From: Paracoccus sp041927875
GTDB taxonomy: Bacteria; Pseudomonadota; Alphaproteobacteria; Rhodobacterales; Rhodobacteraceae
DNA: 64,000 nt
NCBI RefSeq assembly: GCF_041927875.1
Contig: NZ_JBHFHN010000004.1
Strand: one strand, 5' to 3'
The notes below the pieces were generated by a model. That model was not told the DNA's origin. It was given only the letters and a program-made list of their open reading frames with translations, and searched no databases. This document shows positions 36,657 through 46,729 of the stretch, piece by piece (position 1 is the first letter of the stretch; each line of letters opens with the position of its first letter). The position numbers and the translations under genes were made by a program.

Positions 36657-37530
36657 TGGACAATCGCGTCTGGAACAATCGCGCCTGGTGGCTGGTCGTG
36701 CCGGTTCTGGTGCTGGTCGCCTTTTCGGCGGTGATCCCGCTGATGACGGTGGTGAACTATTCCGTGCAGGACACCTTCGGCAACAACCAGTTCTTCTGGG
36801 CCGGGCTTGAATGGTTCCAGGAGGTGCTGGACAGCGACCGCATCCGCGCCGCCCTTGGCCGCCAGATCCTGTTTTCCGCCATCATCCTGGCGATCGAGAT
36901 CCCCTTGGGCATCTATATCGCGCTGAACATGCCGAAAAAGGGCTTCTGGGCCAGCCTCGTACTGGTGCTGATGGCGCTGCCCCTGCTGATCCCGTTCAAC
37001 GTGGTCGGCACGATCTGGCAGATCTTCGGGCGCGTCGACATTGGCCTGTTGGGGCGGGTGCTGGCGGCGATGGGGGTGGACTACAACTATACCGCCAATG
37101 CCGTCGATGCCTGGGTGACGGTGATCGTCATGGACGTGTGGCACTGGACAAGCCTTGTCGCGCTGCTGTGCTATGCCGGGCTGCAATCCATCCCGCAGGC
37201 CTATTATCAGGCGGCGAAGATCGACCAGGCGTCCCGCTGGGCGGTGTTCCGTTATATCGAGCTGCCCAAGATGCAGGGGGTGCTGCTGATCGCGGTGCTC
37301 TTGCGGTTCATGGACAGCTTCATGATCTATACCGAGCCCTTCGTTGTCACCGGCGGTGGCCCCGGCAATGCTACCACCTTCCTGTCGATCGACCTGGTGA
37401 AGATGGCGGTTGGCCAGTTCGACCTTGGCCCGGCGGCGGCCTTCAGCATCATCTATTTCCTGGTGATCCTGCTGGTCAGCTGGGTCTTTTACACGGTCAT
37501 GACCAACCTGGATAAACAAGGGGCAGGGCA

Positions 37531-37534
<4 letters not shown>
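36656..37534 (+). CDS. glpP: glycerol ABC importer permease GlpP
   Basis: The 292-residue permease has six membrane helices, starting WWLVVPVLVLVAFSAVIPL, and the EAA coupling loop IPQAYYQAAKIDQASRWAVF. It is of the MalF/UgpA class and pairs with GlpQ to form the channel. TGATG overlap with glpT and four-base overlap with glpQ indicate coupled translation in the glycerol operon. Confidence 0.92.
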
Positions 37535-38333
<799 letters not shown>

Positions 38334-38334
<1 letters not shown>

Positions 38335-38732
38335 TGACCCGCCGCCTGAACATCGCCTTTGGCCTGATCGCCCTGGCCTGGCTGGGCTTCATCGCCTGGC
38401 TGGTCGCCCGCGTGCCCGCCAAGGACGGCGCGCGCGACTGGTTCGCGGGCCTCGCCCCCGGGCACTGGATGGCCTGGACCTTTCCGACCGCGCTTTTCTA
38501 CACGATCATCGCCGGGCTGCTGATCCTGGTCCTGTGGCTGGCCCTGCGCCGCCCGGAAACACCGCGCATCGGCATCCTGCGGATCGAGACGACGCGCGGC
38601 GACCGGCTGTTCATCTCGCTTCTTGGCTCGGCCTTCATCTGCCTGGCCTGGCTTGCCATCATCGGCGCACCGCTGTGGGGCGCGCTGGTTGCCTGCCTTG
38701 TCTATGCCGCGGCGGTGTTCCGCTGGGTCTGA
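38334..38732 (+). CDS. glpU: small membrane protein of the glycerol ABC operon (DUF2160)
   Basis: The 132-residue product from ATG at 38334 has about four hydrophobic segments: one at the N-terminus (FGLIALAWLGFIAWLVA), one near residues 50-65 and two at the C-terminus. It occupies the glpU position of glpDSTPQUVK operons, where a DUF2160 membrane protein is conserved; its role in transport is not known. TGATG overlap with glpQ shows coupling. glpV follows after 36 bases with its own AGGGGAGGA ribosome site. Confidence 0.85.
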
Positions 38733-38768
38733 CAGGAAAATGACGAACGCAACTCAGGGGAGGAAATC

Positions 38769-40484
38769 ATGAGACTGCGTATGACCACGGCCATGGCGCT
38801 TGCGCTGATGGTGGCCGGCCCGGCCTTCGCCGGGATCGAGGAGGCCAAGGCCTTTCTGGACAGCGAAATCGGCGACCTGTCGTCGCTGGATCGCGCCGGG
38901 CAAGAAGCCGAAATGCAATGGTTCATCGACGCCGCCGCGCCGATGAAGGGCATGGAAATCAAGGTGGTGTCGGAAACGATCACCACCCATGAATATGAAT
39001 CCAAGGTGCTGGCCGATGCCTTCACCAAGATCACCGGCATCAAGGTGACCCATGACCTGATCGGTGAGGGCGATGTCGTCGAAAAGCTGCAAACCCAGAT
39101 GCAGTCGGGCGAGAACATCTATGACGCCTATATCAACGACAGCGATCTGATCGGCACCCACTGGCGCTATCAGCAGGCGCGCAACCTGACCGAGTGGATG
39201 GCGGGCGCGGGCAAGGATGTGACCAACCCGAACCTGGACATCGACGATTTCATCGGCAAGTCCTTCACCACGGCGCCAGACGGCAACCTGTATCAGCTGC
39301 CCGACCAGCAGTTCGCGAACCTCTACTGGTTCCGCTATGACTGGTTCAACGACGAAAAGAACAAGGCCGATTTCAAGGCGAAATATGGCTATGATCTGGG
39401 CGTGCCAGTGAACTGGTCCGCCTATGAGGACATCGCCGAGTTCTTCACCGGCCGCGAGATCGACGGCAAGAAGGTCTATGGCCATATGGATTATGGCAAG
39501 AAAGACCCCTCGCTTGGTTGGCGCTTCACCGATGCCTGGCTGTCGATGGCCGGGAACGGCGACAAGGGCATTCCGAACGGCAAGCCGGTCGATGAATGGG
39601 GCATCCGGGTGAATGAGAACTCGCAGCCCACGGGTTCCTGCGTGGCGCGCGGCGGCGATACCAACGGCCCGGCGGCGGTCTATGCGATCCAGAAATATCT
39701 GGACTGGCTGAAGGCCTATGCCCCGCCCGCAGCGCAAGGCATGACCTTTGGCGAATCCGGCCCGGTGCCCGCCCAGGGTGAGGTCGCCCAGCAGATCTTC
39801 TGGTATACCGCCTTCACCGCCGACATGGTGAAAGAGGGCCTGCCGGTGATGAACGACGATGGCACGCCGAAATGGCGCATGGCCCCCTCGCCCCATGGCG
39901 TCTATTGGAAGGACGGCATGAAGCTGGGCTATCAGGATGCAGGGGCGTGGACGCTGCTGAAATCGACGCCCGATGATCGCGCCAAGGCCGCCTGGCTTTA
40001 TGCGCAGTTCGTGACCTCAAAGACGGTCGATGTGAAGAAATCGCATGTCGGCCTGACCTTCATCCGGGAATCGAGCCTGCAACACCAGTCCTTCACCGAC
40101 CGCGCGCCCAAGCTGGGCGGCCTGATCGAGTTCTACCGCAGCCCCGCCCGCGTGCAGTGGACGCCGACCGGCACCAATGTGCCGGACTATCCGAAGCTGG
40201 CGCAACTGTGGTGGCAGGCGGTCGGTGATGCCGCGTCGGGCGCGAAAACTGCGCAAGAGGCGATGGACAGCCTTTGCGCCGAGCAGGAAAAGGTGCTGGA
40301 ACGTCTGGAACGCGCCGGGATCATGGGCGACATCGGCCCCAAGCTGAACGAGGAGCATGACCTCGCCTATTGGAACGCCGAGGCGGTCAAGGCCGGCAAT
40401 CTGGCCCCGCAACTGCCGGTCGAGAACGAAAAGGAACAGCCCCAGACCGTCAGCTATGACGAGCTGGTGAAAAGCTGGCAGTAA
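38769..40484 (+). CDS. glpV: glycerol ABC importer periplasmic binding protein GlpV
   Basis: The 571-residue binding protein has a signal peptide (MTTAMALALMVAGPAFA) and is larger than usual solute-binding proteins, as expected for GlpV. It has the ABC sugar-type fold with segments such as LADAFTKITGIKVTHDLIGE and YEDIAEFFTGREIDG. It delivers glycerol (or a similar polyol) to GlpPQ. A strong hairpin follows at 40494-40517, before glpK, which would lower glpK transcription relative to the transporter. Confidence 0.92.
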   Translation: MRLRMTTAMALALMVAGPAFAGIEEAKAFLDSEIGDLSSLDRAGQEAEMQWFIDAAAPMKGMEIKVVSETITTHEYESKVLADAFTKITGIKVTHDLIGEGDVVEKLQTQMQSGENIYDAYINDSDLIGTHWRYQQARNLTEWMAGAGKDVTNPNLDIDDFIGKSFTTAPDGNLYQLPDQQFANLYWFRYDWFNDEKNKADFKAKYGYDLGVPVNWSAYEDIAEFFTGREIDGKKVYGHMDYGKKDPSLGWRFTDAWLSMAGNGDKGIPNGKPVDEWGIRVNENSQPTGSCVARGGDTNGPAAVYAIQKYLDWLKAYAPPAAQGMTFGESGPVPAQGEVAQQIFWYTAFTADMVKEGLPVMNDDGTPKWRMAPSPHGVYWKDGMKLGYQDAGAWTLLKSTPDDRAKAAWLYAQFVTSKTVDVKKSHVGLTFIRESSLQHQSFTDRAPKLGGLIEFYRSPARVQWTPTGTNVPDYPKLAQLWWQAVGDAASGAKTAQEAMDSLCAEQEKVLERLERAGIMGDIGPKLNEEHDLAYWNAEAVKAGNLAPQLPVENEKEQPQTVSYDELVKSWQ

Positions 40485-40493
40485 ACCACAGTC

Positions 40494-40517
40494 GGGGGCG
40501 GGCGCGCGCCTGCCCCC
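40494..40517 (+). terminator. hairpin terminator/attenuator between glpV and glpK
   Basis: GGGGGCGGGC (40494-40503) pairs with GCCTGCCCCC (40508-40517) at 9 of 10 positions, followed by TTCCCCTTTG. It lies 10 bases after the glpV stop. Confidence 0.65.
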
Positions 40518-40597
40518 TTCCCCTTTGTCCAAATACTCATCCGCAGTCGCCATCTTGCCCCGTCGCGTGAGTATTTTTGCAAAGAGGAAATCAGCAA
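40518..40597 (+). repeat. dispersed hairpin repeat, copy 2 (glpK leader)
   Basis: Positions 40518-40542 match the reverse complement of 1377-1401 at 23 of 25 bases, and 40569-40597 match 1381-1409 at 27 of 29. The two parts face each other and can form an imperfect stem with a 26-base loop. The element ends 11 bases before the glpK start, so it forms most of the leader after the terminator. Confidence 0.75.
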
Positions 40598-40608
40598 GGC
40601 GGCGTGAC

Positions 40609-42086
<1,478 letters not shown>

Positions 42087-42090
<4 letters not shown>

Positions 42091-43208
42091 CGCCGTTTTC
42101 GCTGGCCCTGCCTACCCGCATCCTGTTTGGCCGCGGTCAGGCGGCGCAGGCCGCCGATCTGATCCGCGCCTTTGGTCCACGCGGCATCATCGTGCATGGC
42201 GCCAGCCCTTCGCGCGCCAATGCCCTGATCGCTGCACTGGGCCAGCCGCTGACCATTGCCTGCCCGCGCGAACCCGACCTGCCGATGCTTGAGGCCGCTT
42301 TGGCCACGGCCCGCGCCGCCCGCCCGGATTGGGTCGCGGCCATCGGCGGTGGGGCGGCGCTGGATCTGGGCAAGGCCCTGGCCGGGCTGATCCCGCAGCC
42401 GGGCGTGCCGATGGACCACCTTGAGGTGGTCGGGCGCGGCCTGCCGCTGGGCGCCGCGCCGCTGCCCTTTGTCGCGATCCCGACCACGGCGGGGACCGGG
42501 GCCGAGGCGACGAAGAACGCGGTGATCGGCGTGCCGGACCATGGCCGCAAGGTCAGCCTGCGCGATGACCGGATGTTGGCGCGGCTGGCGATTGTCGATC
42601 CGGCGCTGACCGATGGTTGCCCCTGGCCGGTGACTCTGACCTCGGGGCTGGATGCGGTCACGCAGGTGATCGAGCCGTTCATCAGCGCCCGCGCCAATCC
42701 GGTGACGGATGCCTTGTGCCGCCCGGCCATCGCGCGCGGGCTGGCGGCGCTGACCGGGCTGCGGGCGATCGAACATCCCGGCCTGCGCGACGATCTGGCG
42801 CTGACCAGCCTGACCGGCGGCATCGCTTTGGCCAATGCGGGCCTGGGCGCCGTGCATGGGCTGGCGGGGGTGATTGGCGGGCTGACGGGTGCGGCGCATG
42901 GCGCGATCTGCGGCGCGCTGCTGGCACCGGTGTTGCAGGTGAATGCCGCGGCGCTGCCCGATGATCCGCGCATCGTCGACTTGCGCGGCCTGATCGCCCC
43001 GGTCTTTGACGCCCACCCTGATCAGGCCTTCGAGGCCTTGGCGGATTGGGTGCGCGGCGCAGGTCTGCCGGGCCTGCGCGCGCAGGGGTTGGACCCCGCC
43101 GATCATGCGGCGGTGGCGGAGGCCGCGCTTGCCTCATCATCCATGAAAGGAAACCCGGCCCCCTTGGGGACCGGGCCATTGATCGCGGCGATGGTCGCGG
43201 CGGGTTAG
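42087..43208 (+). CDS. iron-type alcohol dehydrogenase family protein, coupled to glpK
   Basis: The 373-residue product is in the group III (iron-containing) alcohol dehydrogenase family: AIGGGAALDLGKA binds the nucleotide and IPTTAGTGAEAT follows. The metal ligands are Asp189, His257 and His271, but the fourth, normally His, is Gln193 (GLDAVTQVIEPF). Members reduce or oxidise glycerol, dihydroxyacetone, small alcohols or maleylacetate. Its start lies within the glpK stop (ATGA), so it is made with the glycerol operon and may act on a three-carbon compound. Substrate not certain. Confidence 0.82.
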
Positions 43209-44023
43209 CCTTGCGAGACCATGCCTTCGGTCGTGGCAAAGAACATCGCCTGGCTGACGGCCGAGCGGACCTGTTCCTCGCCATAGGGTTTCGAGATCAG
43301 GAAAGCGGGTTCCTGCCCCTCGCCGGTCAGCAGCCGTTCGGGGAAGGCGGTGATGAAGATCACCGGGATGTCGCCCATGCTGGCGGTGACCTCGGCCACG
43401 GCCTCGATCCCCGAGCTGCCATCGGCCAGCTGGATGTCGGCCAAGATCAGGTCGGGGCGCTCTTTATCGGCCAGCGTGATCGCGGCACCATGGGTGCGCG
43501 CGACGCCGGTGACGTGATGGCCCATCGACTGCACGATGCCTTTCAGGTCCATGGCGATGATGGTTTCGTCCTCGATGATCATCACCTTGCCGCTGATGCT
43601 GCGCGACATTTCGTCAACCGCGATCTTCAGCAGGCTGTCGACCTCGGACACCGGCACGTCCATGATCGTGGCGATCTGGTCGGGGCGGAAGCCCTCGACC
43701 GTTTTCAGCAGCAGCGCCTCGCGGGTGTTGGCGGTGAGGCTGCGCAGATGGGCTTGGGCGCGGGCAGCGCGACTGTCGGATTCGCCTTCGGCCACCGGCA
43801 TTCCCGAGCTTTGCCAGATCGCGTGAAAGGTGCGGAACAGGCCGGTGCGGACCTCGGCCTCGCTGGTAAAGCCGCTGCGGTCGGTCAGGATCGCCTCAAG
43901 CGTGGCGGCGGCATAGTTATCGCCTGCGCCCTGGCTGCCGGTCAGTGCCCGCGCATAACGGCGCAGGAACGGCAGTTCGCGCCCGATGGCAGCGGCAAGG
44001 TCGGCAGGATTGAGGTTTGACAT
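43205..44023 (-). CDS. phyR: general stress response anti-anti-sigma regulator PhyR
   Basis: The 272-residue product has an N-terminal sigma-factor-like domain (regions 2 and 4 resembling EcfG) and a C-terminal receiver (KVMIIEDETIIAMDLKG, phospho-acceptor Asp196 in LILADIQ, lysine in LISKPYG). When phosphorylated, the sigma-like part binds NepR and frees EcfG. It is divergent from nepR-ecfG, the standard alphaproteobacterial layout, and an EcfG-type promoter drives it. It overlaps the convergent alcohol dehydrogenase stop. Confidence 0.97.
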   Translation of the reverse strand: MSNLNPADLAAAIGRELPFLRRYARALTGSQGAGDNYAAATLEAILTDRSGFTSEAEVRTGLFRTFHAIWQSSGMPVAEGESDSRAARAQAHLRSLTANTREALLLKTVEGFRPDQIATIMDVPVSEVDSLLKIAVDEMSRSISGKVMIIEDETIIAMDLKGIVQSMGHHVTGVARTHGAAITLADKERPDLILADIQLADGSSGIEAVAEVTASMGDIPVIFITAFPERLLTGEGQEPAFLISKPYGEEQVRSAVSQAMFFATTEGMVSQG

Positions 44024-44054
44024 GGCGTCCCCGGAAAATTATCGCGTTGATTGC

Positions 44055-44080
44055 GGAACCGAACGCGGCTGGTGTCAGTT
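44055..44080 (+). promoter_or_regulatory. EcfG-type promoter for nepR-ecfG
   Basis: GGAAC at 44055-44059, 17 bases, then AGTT at 44077-44080, close to the GGAAC-N16/17-CGTT consensus of general stress sigma factors. It lies about 38 bases before nepR. Confidence 0.6.
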
Positions 44081-44086
44081 GGTTCC
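44062..44086 (-). promoter_or_regulatory. EcfG-type promoter for phyR
   Basis: On the minus strand GGAAC (44086-44082), 16 bases, then CGTT (44065-44062) fits the EcfG consensus exactly. It overlaps the plus-strand nepR promoter almost completely. Confidence 0.8.
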
Positions 44087-44117
44087 CGAGGCGACAGACC
44101 AATCGGGCCGTATAGAC

Positions 44118-44276
44118 ATGAACAACAAGCGTGAGGAACGCAAGCGGGCCGCCGTGACCCGCCAGATCGACGAGAACCTGCGCCGCGTCTATGAACAGGA
44201 CGTGGAACAGGCCGTGCCGGACAAGTTCCTGGCGCTTTTGCAACAGCTGCGCGAACAGCCCTCTGGCCAGGAGTAA
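44118..44276 (+). CDS. nepR: anti-sigma factor NepR
   Basis: The 52-residue product from ATG at 44118 has the NepR core: IDENLRRVYEQDVEQAVPDKF, two short helices with a conserved arginine pair. NepR binds EcfG under non-stress conditions and is titrated by phosphorylated PhyR. Length is typical for the family. The frame extends upstream over the promoter and is not used. ecfG follows after 4 bases. Confidence 0.93.
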   Translation: MNNKREERKRAAVTRQIDENLRRVYEQDVEQAVPDKFLALLQQLREQPSGQE

Positions 44277-44280
44277 GGCG

Positions 44281-44835
44281 ATGCCCCGCCAAACCGACCC
44301 CCGCGACGAGCTGGTCGACCATCTTGGCGCGTTGCGGGCGTTTGCCTTGTCGCTGACGCGCGAGGGCAGTTCTGCCGACGACCTGGTGCAGGATACGATC
44401 GTCAAGGCATGGTCCAATATCGACAAGTTCGAGGCCGGCACCAATCTGCGGGCCTGGCTGTTCACCATTCTGCGCAACACCTTTTATTCGGGCCGCCGCA
44501 AGGCCCGGCGTGAGGTGTCCGACAGCGACGGCATCCATGCCGCCAAGCTGGCCACCCGCCCCGATCACGACGGGCGTCTGGCGCTGCGCGATTTCCGTGC
44601 CGCGTTCGAGCAACTGGCCGATGAACAGCGCGAGGCGCTGATCCTGGTCGGGGCCTCGGGCTTCTCCTATGAGGAAGCCGCCGAGATGACCGGCGTTGCT
44701 ATCGGCACGGTGAAAAGCCGCGCCAATCGCGGGCGGCGCCGTCTGGCAGAGCTGCTGCATCTGGCCGAGGGCGAAGATTTCGACATGACAGATCAGGCGA
44801 CGTTGGCGGCCATGACCCAGGCCGCCGCAGGCTAG
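44281..44835 (+). CDS. ecfG: general stress response ECF sigma factor EcfG
   Basis: The 184-residue ECF sigma factor has region 2 (HLGALRAFALSLTREGSSAD, DLVQDTIVKAWSNIDKF) and region 4 (GFSYEEAAEMTGVAIGTVKSRANRGRRRL). With phyR and nepR it is the EcfG/RpoE4 master sigma of the general stress response. ATG at 44281 follows the nepR stop closely (GGAG upstream). It would transcribe its own promoter at 44055-44080. Confidence 0.95.
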   Translation: MPRQTDPRDELVDHLGALRAFALSLTREGSSADDLVQDTIVKAWSNIDKFEAGTNLRAWLFTILRNTFYSGRRKARREVSDSDGIHAAKLATRPDHDGRLALRDFRAAFEQLADEQREALILVGASGFSYEEAAEMTGVAIGTVKSRANRGRRRLAELLHLAEGEDFDMTDQATLAAMTQAAAG

Positions 44836-44845
44836 GGGGGCGGCG

Positions 44846-46627
44846 ATGGGTGCCGCCCTGCGCAGACGATTGGCCTTTCTGGATGGCCTTGCCTTTCGGC
44901 TGGTGGCGCTGCTGTCGGTGGCGCTATTGCCGCTTGGGCTGATCTCGATCGTCCAGACGCTGAACCTGACGCGACAGGCCGCCGTCGGGATGGAACAATC
45001 CCTGTTGGGTCGCACCGAAACCGTCGCCGCCGCCGAACGGTCGATCATGCAGGGCAGCATCGGCACGGCGGCCGCCATCGGCGCCATCGTGCTGCAAAAC
45101 CGCAATGACATGGCTGAATGTTCCAGCACGCTGGCCAGCCTGATCGAGGCGAACGCGCTGTTCACCTTTGCCGGTTTCGTGCAGTTGGATGGCAGCGTTC
45201 CCTGCGCCTCGATCCCGGTCCCGGATTACCGGATGCTGGGCAGCGACGCCTATCAGAGCTTTATCGAAAGCCCCCGGATGCGCTTTGTCGCGCTGGAACG
45301 CGGCACGGTCACCGGCCGCAAGGTGGTGGCGCTGACCTGGCCGTTGCGCGATGGCGATACCCTGTTGGGCTATGTCGCGCTGTCGGTGGCGCGCGACAGT
45401 TTCCGCCCTGAAACCCACTGGCCTGAAATGGTCGGGGCGCAGGCGATCACCGTCAACGGGGTCGGGCAGATCCTGGCTGCCGATCTGCCGGGTGACGAGG
45501 CTGCGCAACTGTTGCCGCGCGATCTGTCGCAATGGTCGCTGTCGGGCCAGGAACGCCAGGTCATCCGCGCCACCGCCCGCAACGGCGAGACGCGGATATT
45601 CACCATCGTGCCCAGCATTCCCAACCTGGCCTATACGATCGGCACCTGGGCGCCCTCGGCGGCGGCGACGGGCGGCTGGCTGACAGCCGCAAGCGCCATC
45701 CTGTTCCCGCTGGTGATGTGGATCGTATCGCTGACAGTGGCCTATTTCGCGGTGTTCCGGCTGGTCGTGCGCCACATCCGCACCCTGCGCGGCCAGATGC
45801 GCCGCTTTGCCCTGGGCAACCGTGAGGCCCCGCCCGAGGTGCTGACCGCCGCCCCGGCCGAGATCCAGGACGTCAGCCAGACCTTTCACAACCTCGCCCG
45901 CATCCTGATCCGCGACGAGGAGGCACTGGAACGCAGTCTGGGCGAAAAGACCGTGCTGCTGAAAGAGGTCCACCACCGGGTCAAGAACAACCTGCAACTG
46001 ATCGCCTCGATCATCTCGATGCAGGGGCGCTTGCTGGATGATCCGGGCGCCAAGCAGGTGCTGCGGTCGATCCAGGATCGTGTGGCAAGCCTGGCCGCGA
46101 TCTATCGCAACCTGTATCAGGCCGAACATCTGGTGGCCGTGCAGGCCGATCAGTTGATGGCCGACATCCTGAACGGCATGGCCAATGCCGCCGTCGCGCC
46201 GGGGTCGAAGCTGCATATCAGCACCGACCTGGTGCCGATGCCGCTGATCCCCGATCAGGCGGTGCCGCTGTCGCTGCTGGCGACCGAGGCCCTTACCAAT
46301 GCCGTGAAATACGCCGCCCCGCCGGGCATCGGCCTGGCGCCCTTTGTGCGGGTGCGGCTGTCGCAACCCGAACCGGGGCAGGGTGAGCTGGTGGTGGAAA
46401 ACTCGATCGGCGTGGAGGGGGTGCATGACCCCGACAGCACCGGCTTGGGCAGCCAGTTGATCGAGGCTTTCGCCATGCAACTGGATAGCGAGGCCGTGAC
46501 CGGCCCCAGCGAGGACGGCAGCATCTGGCGGCTGGTGCTGCGCTTTGACATCGACAGCCGGGTTGAACTGCGCCCCGAGGATGACCGCGCGGCGGTGCTG
46601 ACCTCGGCCCATCGCGGGCGGCGCTAG
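44846..46627 (+). CDS. HWE/HisKA_2 sensor histidine kinase (PhyK-like)
   Basis: The 593-residue product has two membrane helices (near residues 15-37 and 275-300) bounding a periplasmic sensor of about 240 residues. Its cytosolic kinase has LLKEVHHRVKNNLQLIASII with phospho-acceptor His376/377, and an HATPase with LLATEALTNAVKYA. HisKA_2 kinases commonly control PhyR in this pathway. It lies 10 bases after ecfG, in the stress locus, so it is probably the PhyR kinase/phosphatase. The signal is unknown. Confidence 0.88.
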   Translation: MGAALRRRLAFLDGLAFRLVALLSVALLPLGLISIVQTLNLTRQAAVGMEQSLLGRTETVAAAERSIMQGSIGTAAAIGAIVLQNRNDMAECSSTLASLIEANALFTFAGFVQLDGSVPCASIPVPDYRMLGSDAYQSFIESPRMRFVALERGTVTGRKVVALTWPLRDGDTLLGYVALSVARDSFRPETHWPEMVGAQAITVNGVGQILAADLPGDEAAQLLPRDLSQWSLSGQERQVIRATARNGETRIFTIVPSIPNLAYTIGTWAPSAAATGGWLTAASAILFPLVMWIVSLTVAYFAVFRLVVRHIRTLRGQMRRFALGNREAPPEVLTAAPAEIQDVSQTFHNLARILIRDEEALERSLGEKTVLLKEVHHRVKNNLQLIASIISMQGRLLDDPGAKQVLRSIQDRVASLAAIYRNLYQAEHLVAVQADQLMADILNGMANAAVAPGSKLHISTDLVPMPLIPDQAVPLSLLATEALTNAVKYAAPPGIGLAPFVRVRLSQPEPGQGELVVENSIGVEGVHDPDSTGLGSQLIEAFAMQLDSEAVTGPSEDGSIWRLVLRFDIDSRVELRPEDDRAAVLTSAHRGRR

Positions 46628-46729
46628 GGTCAGGGCGACCCCAACCGCGGCGCGGCGGCGGCTGTCATCGCCGGTGCCATCGGGGCGGAGGGCTTGCAGC
46701 CCGCGACCTTGCGCGGTCTACCCCCCGCC

